A stretch of 64,000 nucleotides of DNA from Streptomyces sp. col6 (GTDB taxonomy: Bacteria > Actinomycetota > Actinomycetes > Streptomycetales > Streptomycetaceae). Below the pieces are notes generated by a model. That model made no database searches and was not told where the DNA came from. It saw only the letters and a program-made list of their open reading frames with translations. The position numbers and the translations under genes are program-made. Positions 51,010 through 59,057 of the stretch are shown piece after piece (the stretch's first letter is position 1; the number at the start of each line of letters is the position of its first letter). The stretch lies in the NCBI RefSeq assembly GCF_008042035.1, contig NZ_RDBL01000013.1, positions 1,218,437 through 1,282,436 on the forward strand. The letters run 5' to 3'.

Positions 51010-51972
51010 TTGCTCAAGTCTGCCCGCAAGCAGGAGAAGGACAGCGAGGGGCGGATGCCTCTCGCTGATCACCTGCGAGAGTTGCGTAACCGACTGCTGA
51101 TCGCGGTTGTGGCGATCCTCGTGATCACCTCGGTCACGGCCTTCTTCTACCAGGACCTGATCACCTTCCTGATCAAGCCGATCCTGGAGTCGGTCGGCTG
51201 CGCCCATGGCGAGGCGAAGCAGCTCAACGGCAAGCCGTGTGCCGAGATGACGGTGAACGGAATCGTCGCCCCGTTCTCCATCGCGCTCAAGGTCTCCCTC
51301 ATGGCCGGTGTGGTGCTCTCCGCTCCGGTCTGGCTGTACCAGCTGTGGGCGTTTCTCGCCCCCGGCCTGCACAAGCACGAGAAGCGGTACGCGCTCGCCT
51401 TCGTGGGCGTCGGTGCGCCGCTCTTCCTGGCGGGCGCAGCCCTCGCCTACATCCTGATGCCGCAGACCGCGTCCGTGCTGCAGGAGTTCACCCCCGACGA
51501 CGCGAAGCCCCTGCTGCCGATCGACGAGTACCTCGACTTCATCACGCGCATGGTGGTCGTGTTCGGTCTCGCCTTCGAGCTGCCGCTGCTGCTCGTCCTG
51601 CTGAACTTCACCGGGGTGCTCACGGCCAAGCGGCTCGCCTCCTGGTGGCGCGCCATGGTCATGGGCATCACGGTCTTCGCCGCGGTGGCGACCCCCACCG
51701 GCGACCCGCTCACGATGATCACGCTGGCCGCGCCGATCGTGCTGCTGTACTTCCTCGCCCTCGGCGTCTGCATGGCCAACGACCGGCGCCGGAAGCGGAA
51801 CAATCCGGACGCCGACCTCGATGACGACGAGGCGTCGGATCTCGACCTCACCCCCGAGGACATCGGCGACATGGAGCACGTCTCCGCCTCGCCCACCGTG
51901 CCCGGCCAGGCCGACGGCGGACGGGACGGCGGAGGGTCGTCGCTGCGCGACGGTTACGACGACATCACCTGA
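51010..51972 (+). CDS. tatC: Twin-arginine translocase subunit TatC
   Basis: 320 residues with a TTG start at 51010 behind GGGAAG. Six membrane segments; MPLADHLRELRNRLLIAVVAI is the N-terminal TatC signature, and FVGVGAPLFLAGAALAYILM is typical of the third helix. The cytosolic C-terminus is long, acidic and Gly/Asp-rich (about 60 residues). It recognises RR signal peptides, such as a possible one in the molybdopterin oxidoreductase downstream. Confidence 0.93.
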   Translation: MLKSARKQEKDSEGRMPLADHLRELRNRLLIAVVAILVITSVTAFFYQDLITFLIKPILESVGCAHGEAKQLNGKPCAEMTVNGIVAPFSIALKVSLMAGVVLSAPVWLYQLWAFLAPGLHKHEKRYALAFVGVGAPLFLAGAALAYILMPQTASVLQEFTPDDAKPLLPIDEYLDFITRMVVVFGLAFELPLLLVLLNFTGVLTAKRLASWWRAMVMGITVFAAVATPTGDPLTMITLAAPIVLLYFLALGVCMANDRRRKRNNPDADLDDDEASDLDLTPEDIGDMEHVSASPTVPGQADGGRDGGGSSLRDGYDDIT

Positions 51973-51977
51973 CCTTG

Positions 51978-51983
51978 TAGGGT
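51978..51983 (+). promoter_or_regulatory. -10 element TAGGGT of the leaderless diacylglycerol-kinase-like gene
   Basis: TAGGGT ends six bases before GTG 51990; no ribosome-binding site lies between. Confidence 0.45.
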
Positions 51984-51989
51984 CCCCGG

Positions 51990-52910
51990 GTGACCAGCGA
52001 GATCACCCTCTTCGTCAATCCCACCGCGGGACGCGGCCGGGGCGCGCGAGCCGCGCAGCCGGCCGCTTCCGCGTTGCGGGACGCCGGCTTCTCCGTACGC
52101 ACGATCCTCGGCGAGGACGCGGACGACGCGCTGCGCAGGGCGCGGGACGCGGTGGCGGAGGGGACCGGGGCCCTGATCGCCGTGGGCGGGGACGGGCTGA
52201 TGTCCCTGGCGCTCCAGGCGGTGGCCGGGACGCTCACCCCGCTCGGCGTCGTCGCGGTGGGCACCGGCAACGACTTCGCCCGTGCGCTGGAGCTGCCGAT
52301 ACGCGATCCGGCCGCCGCCGGACGGCTCGCCGCCGACGCGCTCAAGGGGCGGGCGCCCGTGCGCGAGATCGACCTCGGCCGGGCCGGGGAGCGCTGGTTC
52401 GGCTCCGTGCTCGCCTCCGGCTTCGACTCCCGGGTCAACGACCGGGGCAACCGGATGCGCTGGGTGGGCGGCCGGTTCAAGTACGACCTGGCGATCCTCG
52501 CCGAACTCGCCGCCTTCAAGCCGGTCACGTACCGCATGACCCTCGACGACGGGCCCGCGCGCGAGATACAGGCGACGCTCGTGGCGGTCGGCAACGGCAC
52601 GTCGTACGGCGGCGGCATGCGGATGTGCGCCGACGCGGTCATGGACGACGGCCTCTTCGACATCACGGTGGTCGGCGAGTGCAGCCGTACGACCCTGCTC
52701 AAGGTCTTCCCCCGGGTGTACAAGGGGACGCACCTCAGCCACCCCGTCGTCACCGTCCATCGGGCCTCCTCGGTCACCCTCGAATCCGTCGGCGTCACCG
52801 CGTACGCGGACGGCGAACCCCTCGGCGCCCTCCCGCTGACCGCCGTCTGCGTACCGAAGGCCGTGCGGGTGCTGGGGGCCGGTTCGCGGGCCCGGACCAT
52901 GGGCGATTAA
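51990..52910 (+). CDS. Diacylglycerol kinase-like lipid kinase
   Basis: 306 residues from GTG 51990. DAGK catalytic fold: LFVNPTAGRGRGA at the start, AVGGDGLMSLALQ (the GGDG phosphate-binding motif), and VGTGNDFARAL. GNGTSYGGGMRMCADAVMDDGLFD is the DgkB/YegS metal and C-terminal block. It phosphorylates diacylglycerol or a related lipid at the membrane. 17 bp after tatC, apparently with its own promoter. Confidence 0.9.
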   Translation: MTSEITLFVNPTAGRGRGARAAQPAASALRDAGFSVRTILGEDADDALRRARDAVAEGTGALIAVGGDGLMSLALQAVAGTLTPLGVVAVGTGNDFARALELPIRDPAAAGRLAADALKGRAPVREIDLGRAGERWFGSVLASGFDSRVNDRGNRMRWVGGRFKYDLAILAELAAFKPVTYRMTLDDGPAREIQATLVAVGNGTSYGGGMRMCADAVMDDGLFDITVVGECSRTTLLKVFPRVYKGTHLSHPVVTVHRASSVTLESVGVTAYADGEPLGALPLTAVCVPKAVRVLGAGSRARTMGD

Positions 52911-52954
52911 AGATCGCGTCACTGTCGGAGGCGGCGGGTAGGCTCGTGGACAAG

Positions 52955-55789
52955 ATGACAGAGGACCTCTCACCAGCCGAGCGATACCAGGCTTCCCGGC
53001 TCCGGGCGGCCGAGCAGGCGACCGCTCTCGGGCCGTTCCGCGAGATGTACGACTTCGATCTCGACCCGTATCAGATCGAGGCGTGCAAGGCGCTGGAGGC
53101 CGGGAAGGGCGTGCTTGTCGCCGCCCCGACCGGCTCGGGCAAGACGATCGTCGGCGAATTCGCCGTGCACCTCGCCCTGGAGCAGGGCCGCAAGTGCTTC
53201 TACACCACCCCGATCAAGGCGCTGTCGAACCAGAAGTTCGCCGACCTGGTCAGGCGCTACGGCGCGGACAAGGTCGGCCTGCTCACCGGGGACAACAGCG
53301 TCAACGCGGACGCCCCGGTCGTCGTCATGACCACCGAGGTCCTGCGCAACATGCTCTACGCGGGCTCCCAGGCGCTGAACGGCCTCGGTCACGTGGTGAT
53401 GGACGAGGTGCACTACCTCTCCGACCGCTTCCGGGGCGCCGTCTGGGAAGAGGTGATCATCCACCTCCCCGAGTCCGTCACCCTGGTCTCCCTGTCGGCG
53501 ACCGTGTCCAACGCGGAGGAGTTCGGCGACTGGCTGGACACCGTGCGCGGCGACACCGAGGTGATCGTCTCCGAGCAGCGCCCCGTGCCGCTGTGGCAGC
53601 ACGTGCTGGCCGGCCGCCGGATGTACGACCTCTTCGAGGAGGAGAGCGACCACGGCGGCCGGGGTGTCGGCCGCCGTGAGGTCAACCCCGACCTCCTGCG
53701 CCTCGCCCGCATGGAGAACCAGCGCGGGTACAACCCCCGCGAGCGCCGTCGCGGCAAGATGGTGCGCGAGGCGGACCGCGAGCGCGAGCGGCGCCAGCGC
53801 AGCCGGATCTGGACCCCGTCGCGTCCCGAGGTCATCGACCGGCTGGACGCGGAGGGGCTGCTCCCCGCCATCACGTTCATCTTCAGCCGGGCCGCGTGCG
53901 AGGCCGCCGTCCAGCAGTGCCTGCACGCCGGACTCCGGCTCAACGACGACGAGAAGCGCCGGCTGGTGCGGGAGATCGTCGAGGAGCGGACGGCGTCCAT
54001 CCCCACCGAGGACCTGCACGTCCTCGGCTACTACGAGTGGCTGGAGGGCCTGGAGCGGGGCATCGCCGCGCACCACGCCGGGATGCTCCCCAGGTTCAAG
54101 GAGATCGTCGAGGAGCTGTTCGTCCGGGGCCTGGTCAAGGCGGTCTTCGCGACGGAGACGCTCGCGCTCGGCATCAACATGCCCGCCCGCTCGGTGGTCC
54201 TGGAGAAGCTCGTCAAGTGGAACGGCGAGCAGCACGCCGACATCACCCCCGGCGAGTACACCCAGCTGACCGGCCGGGCCGGGCGGCGCGGGATCGACGT
54301 CGAGGGCCACGCCGTGGTGCTCTGGCAGCGCGGCATGGACCCCGGCGCGCTGGCCGGACTCGCCGGCACCCGCACCTACCCCCTGCGCTCCAGCTTCCGG
54401 CCGTCGTACAACATGGCCGTCAACCTGGTGCAGCAGTTCGGCCGGCACCGCTCGCGCGAGCTGCTCGAAACCTCCTTCGCGCAGTTCCAGGCGGACCGGT
54501 CGGTCGTCGGGATCTCCCGCCAGGTCCAGCGCAACGAGGAGGGCCTGGAGGGCTACCGCGAGGGCATGACCTGCCACCTCGGCGACTTCGAGGAGTACGC
54601 GCGGCTGCGCCGCGACCTCAAGGACCGCGAGACGGAGCTGGCCAAGCAGGGCGCGACCCAGCGCCGGGCAGCCGCGGCCGCGTCCCTGGAGAAGCTGAAG
54701 GCCGGCGACGTCATCCATGTGCCGACGGGCAAGTTCGCCGGCCTCGCGCTCGTCCTCGACCCCGGGCTTCCGGCCGGCCGCACCAACGGTCACGGGCACC
54801 GGGGCATGGAGTACCACGACGGGCCGCGCCCGCTGGTGCTGACGGCCGAGCGCCAGGTGAAGCGGCTCGCCTCGATCGACTTCCCGGTGCCGGTGGAGGC
54901 CGTGGAGCGGATGCGGGTGCCGAAGTCGTTCAACCCGCGCTCCCCGCAGTCGCGCCGGGACCTGGCCTCCGCGCTGCGGACCAAGGCCGGGCACATCGTC
55001 CCGGACCGGCACCGCCGGGGGCGTGCCCCCGCCGCCGACGACCGCGAGATCGCGCGCCTGCGGTCCGAGCTGCGCGCCCACCCGTGCCACGGGTGCGACG
55101 AGCGCGAGGACCACGCCCGCTGGGCCGAGCGTTTCCACCGGCTGCAGCGCGACACCCGGCAGCTGGAGCGCCGCATCGAGGGGCGCACCAACACGATCGC
55201 CCGCACCTTCGACCGCATCGTGGCCCTGCTCACCGAGCTGGACTACCTGCGCGGCAGCGAGGTCACCGAGCACGGGAAGCGGCTCGCCCGGCTCTACGGC
55301 GAGCTGGACCTGCTGGCGAGCGAGTGCCTGCGGGCGGGCGTCTGGGAGGGGCTGAACCCGGCCGAGCTGGCGGCCTGCGTCTCCGCGCTGGTGTACGAGG
55401 CGAGGCAGGCCGACGACGCGGTGGCGCCGAAGCTGCCGTCGGGGCCCGCGAAGGCCGCGCTGGGCGAGATGGTCCGCATCTGGGGGCGGCTCGACTCCCT
55501 GGAGGAGGACTTCAAGATCAACCAGGCGGAGGGCGTCGGCCAGCGGGAGCCGGACCTCGGCTTCGCCTGGGCGGTGTACATGTGGGCGTCCGGCCGCTCG
55601 CTGGACGAGGTGCTGCGCGAGGCGGACATGCCGGCGGGCGACTTCGTGCGGTGGTGCAAGCAGGTCATCGACGTACTGGGCCAGGTGGCCGCCGCCGCGC
55701 CGCGCGAGAACAGCACGGTGGCGCGGAACGCCCGCAAGGCGGTCGACGAGGTGCTGCGGGGAGTTGTGGCGTACAGCTCCCTCGGCTGA
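52955..55789 (+). CDS. helY: DEAD/DEAH-box RNA helicase HelY (Ski2/Mtr4-like)
   Basis: 944 residues. Walker A APTGSGKT, motif Ia TTPIKALSNQKF, DEVH box VVMDEVHYLSDR, motif III SLSATVSN, motif VI QLTGRAGRRGIDVEG, and a C-terminal DSHCT domain. An insert with CHGCDERE lies near residue 715. ATG 52955 is preferred: GTG 52946 is only one base from a TAGGCT -10. It is next to tatAC as in mycobacteria (helY, Rv2092c). Role: RNA unwinding, probably in processing or decay. Confidence 0.9.
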   Translation: MTEDLSPAERYQASRLRAAEQATALGPFREMYDFDLDPYQIEACKALEAGKGVLVAAPTGSGKTIVGEFAVHLALEQGRKCFYTTPIKALSNQKFADLVRRYGADKVGLLTGDNSVNADAPVVVMTTEVLRNMLYAGSQALNGLGHVVMDEVHYLSDRFRGAVWEEVIIHLPESVTLVSLSATVSNAEEFGDWLDTVRGDTEVIVSEQRPVPLWQHVLAGRRMYDLFEEESDHGGRGVGRREVNPDLLRLARMENQRGYNPRERRRGKMVREADRERERRQRSRIWTPSRPEVIDRLDAEGLLPAITFIFSRAACEAAVQQCLHAGLRLNDDEKRRLVREIVEERTASIPTEDLHVLGYYEWLEGLERGIAAHHAGMLPRFKEIVEELFVRGLVKAVFATETLALGINMPARSVVLEKLVKWNGEQHADITPGEYTQLTGRAGRRGIDVEGHAVVLWQRGMDPGALAGLAGTRTYPLRSSFRPSYNMAVNLVQQFGRHRSRELLETSFAQFQADRSVVGISRQVQRNEEGLEGYREGMTCHLGDFEEYARLRRDLKDRETELAKQGATQRRAAAAASLEKLKAGDVIHVPTGKFAGLALVLDPGLPAGRTNGHGHRGMEYHDGPRPLVLTAERQVKRLASIDFPVPVEAVERMRVPKSFNPRSPQSRRDLASALRTKAGHIVPDRHRRGRAPAADDREIARLRSELRAHPCHGCDEREDHARWAERFHRLQRDTRQLERRIEGRTNTIARTFDRIVALLTELDYLRGSEVTEHGKRLARLYGELDLLASECLRAGVWEGLNPAELAACVSALVYEARQADDAVAPKLPSGPAKAALGEMVRIWGRLDSLEEDFKINQAEGVGQREPDLGFAWAVYMWASGRSLDEVLREADMPAGDFVRWCKQVIDVLGQVAAAAPRENSTVARNARKAVDEVLRGVVAYSSLG

Positions 55790-55831
55790 GACACGCCTCC
55801 CGGTGACCAGGGAGGGGCCCGGCACACGGAA

Positions 55832-55858
55832 GCCGGCCGGACGTGCCGTCCGGCCGGC
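55832..55858. terminator. Bidirectional terminator between helY and the SPW gene
   Basis: GCCGGCCGGAC (55832-55842) pairs perfectly with GTCCGGCCGGC (55848-55858), 5-base loop, between convergent genes. A smaller CCTCCC/GGGAGG stem lies just upstream. Confidence 0.72.
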
Positions 55859-55892
55859 ATGCGTGCGGGGTTCCCTTCCCCGGGGAGGCCGG

Positions 55893-56339
55893 TCAGGACT
55901 TGGCGCCCCGGCTCATCTTCATCGACGCGCCCGCGCAGACCAGTCCCAGCAGGACCGCGAGACCGCCGATGATGACGTTGTTCAGTACGACTCCGGTGTC
56001 CGGACTGCTCCCCACCACCCAGGGCGAGATGATCATCCAGGCACCCATGGCGCAGATCGCCCAGCTCAGGCCGTACATCCGCTGCGGCATCGCGGTGAAC
56101 CCGAGTCCGAGCACGGCGATGGCTATGCCCATGACCAGGTTGTGCGTCACCAGCGCGGACTGCGACGTCGTGAAGTGCAGGACCCACGGCGACACGGCGC
56201 AGTAGAGGCCGACCAGGAAGACCGGCGCGTCGACGAGCGCCACATCGCGGCCGCCCATCATGCGCGCGTAGCGGTCGCTCATTTCCGATACATCGGGGTG
56301 TCCGGCCATGTCGTGGCCGGCATGCGAGACGTTTGACAT
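55893..56339 (-). CDS. SPW-repeat membrane protein
   Basis: 148 residues. Four membrane helices arranged as two repeats, each with the Ser-Pro-Trp motif (LYCAVSPWVLHF and MIISPWVVGSS) that defines the family. The N-terminus is His/Met-rich (SHAGHDMAGHPDVSEM). Function unknown for the family, which is often found beside redox genes. Same strand as the fasciclin gene but separated by 180 bp with a hairpin. Confidence 0.83.
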   Translation of the reverse strand: MSNVSHAGHDMAGHPDVSEMSDRYARMMGGRDVALVDAPVFLVGLYCAVSPWVLHFTTSQSALVTHNLVMGIAIAVLGLGFTAMPQRMYGLSWAICAMGAWMIISPWVVGSSPDTGVVLNNVIIGGLAVLLGLVCAGASMKMSRGAKS

Positions 56340-56480
56340 CAGTTTCGTCTCCTTCGGGTCGTGCGGACCCGGTCACCGCCACAGCGGGAAGTGGCCCGCA
56401 ATGCCCATTCTGCTCTTATCCGTCGCTTATGTGTAGGTTCAAGGCGGGCGGATCTCCGCAGGATGCGCACCGGGCCGAAG

Positions 56481-56513
56481 TCCTCGCGGTGGGCGTGGCG
56501 CCCACCGCGAGGA
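56481..56513 (-). terminator. Terminator after the fasciclin gene
   Basis: A perfect 15-bp stem (56481-56495 with 56499-56513, loop TGG) lies just beyond the fasciclin stop codon on the minus strand. Confidence 0.75.
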
Positions 56514-56519
56514 ACACCG

Positions 56520-57167
56520 CTACGCGGCGGGCGGCATCAGCACCGTGTCGACGATGTAGACCGTCGCGTTGGCGGTGGGGACATTGCCGCAGACGACCTT
56601 CGACGAGTCGTTCACGGTGTACGTCATGTCCGAACCGGCCGTCGTCAGCTCACCCTTCTCCAGCGTCTCGAAGGAGCCCTTCTCCAGCTGCTTCGGCGTC
56701 AGCTTCTGTCCCACCACGTGGTACGTGAGGACCTTGGTGAGCGCGGCCTTGTCGGCGAGCAGCTTGTCGAGGTCGGCCTTCGGGATCTTGGCGAAGGCGT
56801 CGTTGGTCGGGGCGAACACGGTGATGTTCTGGGCGTTGTTCAGGGTGTCCACCAGGCCGGCCTTCTTGACCGCGGTGACCAGGGTGGACAGCGCCGGGTT
56901 GTGCGAGGCCGCCGTGGCGACCGGGTCCTGTGCCATGCCGCTGAAGGAGCCCGCGCCGCTCTTCGGGACCGACGCGCAGGCCGGGCCGAAGGGCTTGTCC
57001 ATGTCCATGGACTTCTCGGCGGAGGGCGAGGCCGGAGCCTTCGCGGAGCTGGCGCTCGATCCGGACGCGCTGTCCTTGGAGTCGCTGGAGCAGGCCGTCA
57101 GGGCCAGCGGCAGGACGAGCGCGGCGGACAGCGCGAGGGCGGCGCGGCGGGCGTGGGTGACCTTCAT
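56520..57167 (-). CDS. Fasciclin-domain lipoprotein (MPT70/MPT83-like)
   Basis: 215 residues. Lipobox LTAC (Cys near residue 26) followed by a Ser/Ala/Pro linker, then one FAS1 domain with both signatures: NAQNITVFAPTNDAFAKIP (H1) and LTYHVVGQKLTPKQL (H2). The domain has two cysteines (ACASVP, VVCGNVP) that could form a disulfide. Similar proteins in mycobacteria (MPT70, MPT83) are SigK-controlled. ATG 57167 follows AGGAGA. It lies 110 bp downstream of the molybdopterin oxidoreductase on the same strand. Confidence 0.9.
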   Translation of the reverse strand: MKVTHARRAALALSAALVLPLALTACSSDSKDSASGSSASSAKAPASPSAEKSMDMDKPFGPACASVPKSGAGSFSGMAQDPVATAASHNPALSTLVTAVKKAGLVDTLNNAQNITVFAPTNDAFAKIPKADLDKLLADKAALTKVLTYHVVGQKLTPKQLEKGSFETLEKGELTTAGSDMTYTVNDSSKVVCGNVPTANATVYIVDTVLMPPAA

Positions 57168-57277
57168 GATGTTCTCCTGTTTGGGTAATTGATCGATTAC
57201 GTACGGTAGTTGGCCGAGGGAATGCGCAACCCGGGACGGCCGGTGCGCAGGAAGGGGGTGCGGCGGGACCGCGCAGG

Positions 57278-58888
57278 TCAGGACACGTCGACCACCACCG
57301 AGTGCCGGCCCGTGGCACCGTCGGGCACGGTGCCGACGCGGCTGCCGGTCTGGAGGGCGCCGGTCCCGTCGGTCGCGCGGACCTCCAGGGTGTGGCTGCC
57401 GGGGGTGGCCGCCCACTCCCACACCCACTGGCGCCAGGTGTCCCGGGTGTCCTGCGTCGCCAGCTTCGCGGGGTGCCACGGGCCGTCGTCCACCCGGACC
57501 TCGACCCGGGTGATGCCGCGGTGCTGGGCCCAGGCGACGCCCGCGACCGGCACGGTGCCGGCCTTCGGGGAGGCGAAGGGGCGCGGGGTGTCGATGCGGG
57601 CCTGGGTCTTGATCGGTGCCCGCCGGGCCCAGGTCCGCTTCACCCAGTACGCGTCGTAGGCGTCGAAGGTGGTCAGCTCGATGTCCTTGATCCACTTGCA
57701 GGCCGACACGTACCCGTACAGCCCGGGGACGACCATCCGGACCGGGAAGCCGTGCGTGAAGGGCAGCGGCTCCCCGTTCATGCCGAAGGCGAGCAGGGCG
57801 TCCCGGCCGTCCATGACGTCCTCGACCGGGGTGCCGATGGTCATGCCGTCCACCGAACGCGCCACGAGCTGATCGGCCGGTCCGCCCTTCGACGGGGGCC
57901 GCACACCCGCCTCCCGCAGCAGATCGGCCAGGTGCACGCCGAGCCACCGGGCGTTGCCGACGTACGGCCCGCCCACCTCGTTCGACACGCAGGTCAGGGT
58001 GATGTCGCGCTCGACGGCCGGGCGGCGCATCAGGTCCTGGAGACCCAGCGTCACCGGGCGGGTCACCCCCTTGCCGTGGATCCGCAGCCGCCACGCCCCG
58101 GCATCCACCCTCGGCACGACCAGGGCCGTGTCGACGCGGTAGAAGTCCTTGCTGGGCGTGACGAACGGGCTCAGCCCCCGGATCTCCAGGTCCGCGCCGG
58201 CGGGCACGGCACGGGCCGGCGATTCGGGCACGGGGAGCTTCAGATCGCGCCGGGACGCCTCCGCCCCCGCCTGCACGGCCGAGGTGAGCCGCCGCCCCAG
58301 CAGCCCCGCCCCGGCCGAGGCCACCGCCGCGGCGCTTGCCGCGAGGACGAACCCGCGCCGGTCGAAGCCGCCCGCGGCCCCCTCCCCCGAGGAGGGGGCC
58401 GCGGCCGGGGACAGCCGTCCGGCCAGGAAGTACAGCAGCCCCGCGGCCACCACCGCGCCCACCACGGAGGGCAGAGCGTCGGAGATCCGGCCCTCGGGCC
58501 GCCCGACCGCCGCCACCGCCCCGACCGCGCCGAAGACCAGCACGGCCGCCGACCCGGCGATCCTGTGGCGGAGCGTCAGCAGCCCGACCGCCACGGCGAA
58601 CAGCGCCAGGATCGCCAGGATGCCCAGCTCCAGGACCAGCTTGTCGTTCGTCCCGAAGTTCCGTACGGCGAAGTCCTTCAGCGCCGGGGGAGTGCGGTCG
58701 ATCACCGCACCGCCCACCGCCGTGACCGGACCCGCCTCCGGGCGCACGACCGCCGCCACCAGTTCGGCGACGGCCAGGGCGCAGAACCCGGCGAGCACGC
58801 CGCCGAGCGCCGCGCAGGCCGCACGCACCCAGCGGGACCGCAGGGACACGACGGCCCCGCTCTCCGGATCGTTCCGCTCTTCACTCAC
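57278..58888 (-). CDS. Membrane-anchored molybdopterin oxidoreductase (sulfite-oxidase fold)
   Basis: 536 residues from GTG 58888. The first 170 residues hold about four or five membrane helices. A twin-arginine-like segment FDRRGFVLAASAAAVASAG follows, then the SUOX/YedY-type domain: ITLTCVSNEVGGPYVGNARW gives the molybdenum-ligating Cys, and PFTHGFPVRMVVPGLYGYVS is the cofactor block. The last 100 residues are the Mo-co dimerisation domain (ITRVEVRVDDGPWHPAKL). Probably exported by Tat and active outside; substrate unknown. An ECF-type promoter sits right upstream. Confidence 0.9.
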   Translation of the reverse strand: MSEERNDPESGAVVSLRSRWVRAACAALGGVLAGFCALAVAELVAAVVRPEAGPVTAVGGAVIDRTPPALKDFAVRNFGTNDKLVLELGILAILALFAVAVGLLTLRHRIAGSAAVLVFGAVGAVAAVGRPEGRISDALPSVVGAVVAAGLLYFLAGRLSPAAAPSSGEGAAGGFDRRGFVLAASAAAVASAGAGLLGRRLTSAVQAGAEASRRDLKLPVPESPARAVPAGADLEIRGLSPFVTPSKDFYRVDTALVVPRVDAGAWRLRIHGKGVTRPVTLGLQDLMRRPAVERDITLTCVSNEVGGPYVGNARWLGVHLADLLREAGVRPPSKGGPADQLVARSVDGMTIGTPVEDVMDGRDALLAFGMNGEPLPFTHGFPVRMVVPGLYGYVSACKWIKDIELTTFDAYDAYWVKRTWARRAPIKTQARIDTPRPFASPKAGTVPVAGVAWAQHRGITRVEVRVDDGPWHPAKLATQDTRDTWRQWVWEWAATPGSHTLEVRATDGTGALQTGSRVGTVPDGATGRHSVVVDVS

Positions 58889-58895
58889 GACGGGG

Positions 58896-58923
58896 ATTCG
58901 GTGCCGGACTGCGAGCGGATTGG
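58896..58923 (-). promoter_or_regulatory. ECF-type promoter for the molybdopterin oxidoreductase-fasciclin operon
   Basis: On the minus strand CCAATC (58923-58918), 16 bases, CCGAAT (58901-58896). The -10 is identical to the mycobacterial SigK consensus (CCATCC-N16/17-CCGAAT) and ends seven bases from the GTG, so the mRNA would be leaderless. Confidence 0.6.
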
Positions 58924-58956
58924 TCCATCACCCGATCGGATGAACGACGGGTTCCG

Positions 58957-58984
58957 CCAATCCGCCGAGCGGCCCGCAACGAAT
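58957..58984 (+). promoter_or_regulatory. ECF-type promoter for the FAD oxidoreductase-methyltransferase operon
   Basis: CCAATC (58957-58962), 16 bases, ACGAAT (58979-58984). It shares the extended -35 block CCAATCCGC and spacing with the divergent promoter at 58896-58923, 33 bp away. The predicted leader is about 65 bases. Confidence 0.6.
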
Positions 58985-59057
58985 CACTTCCAAAGAGGCA
59001 TCCGCCGCGCCCTCCGCCTCCGGGGGAGAGCGCCGGGGCCGGTCCGGAAGGAGCGCA

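Noticed and set aside
52970..55825. A 951-codon open frame opposite helY
   Set aside because: Same GC-driven shadow effect; the helicase motifs are on the plus strand.
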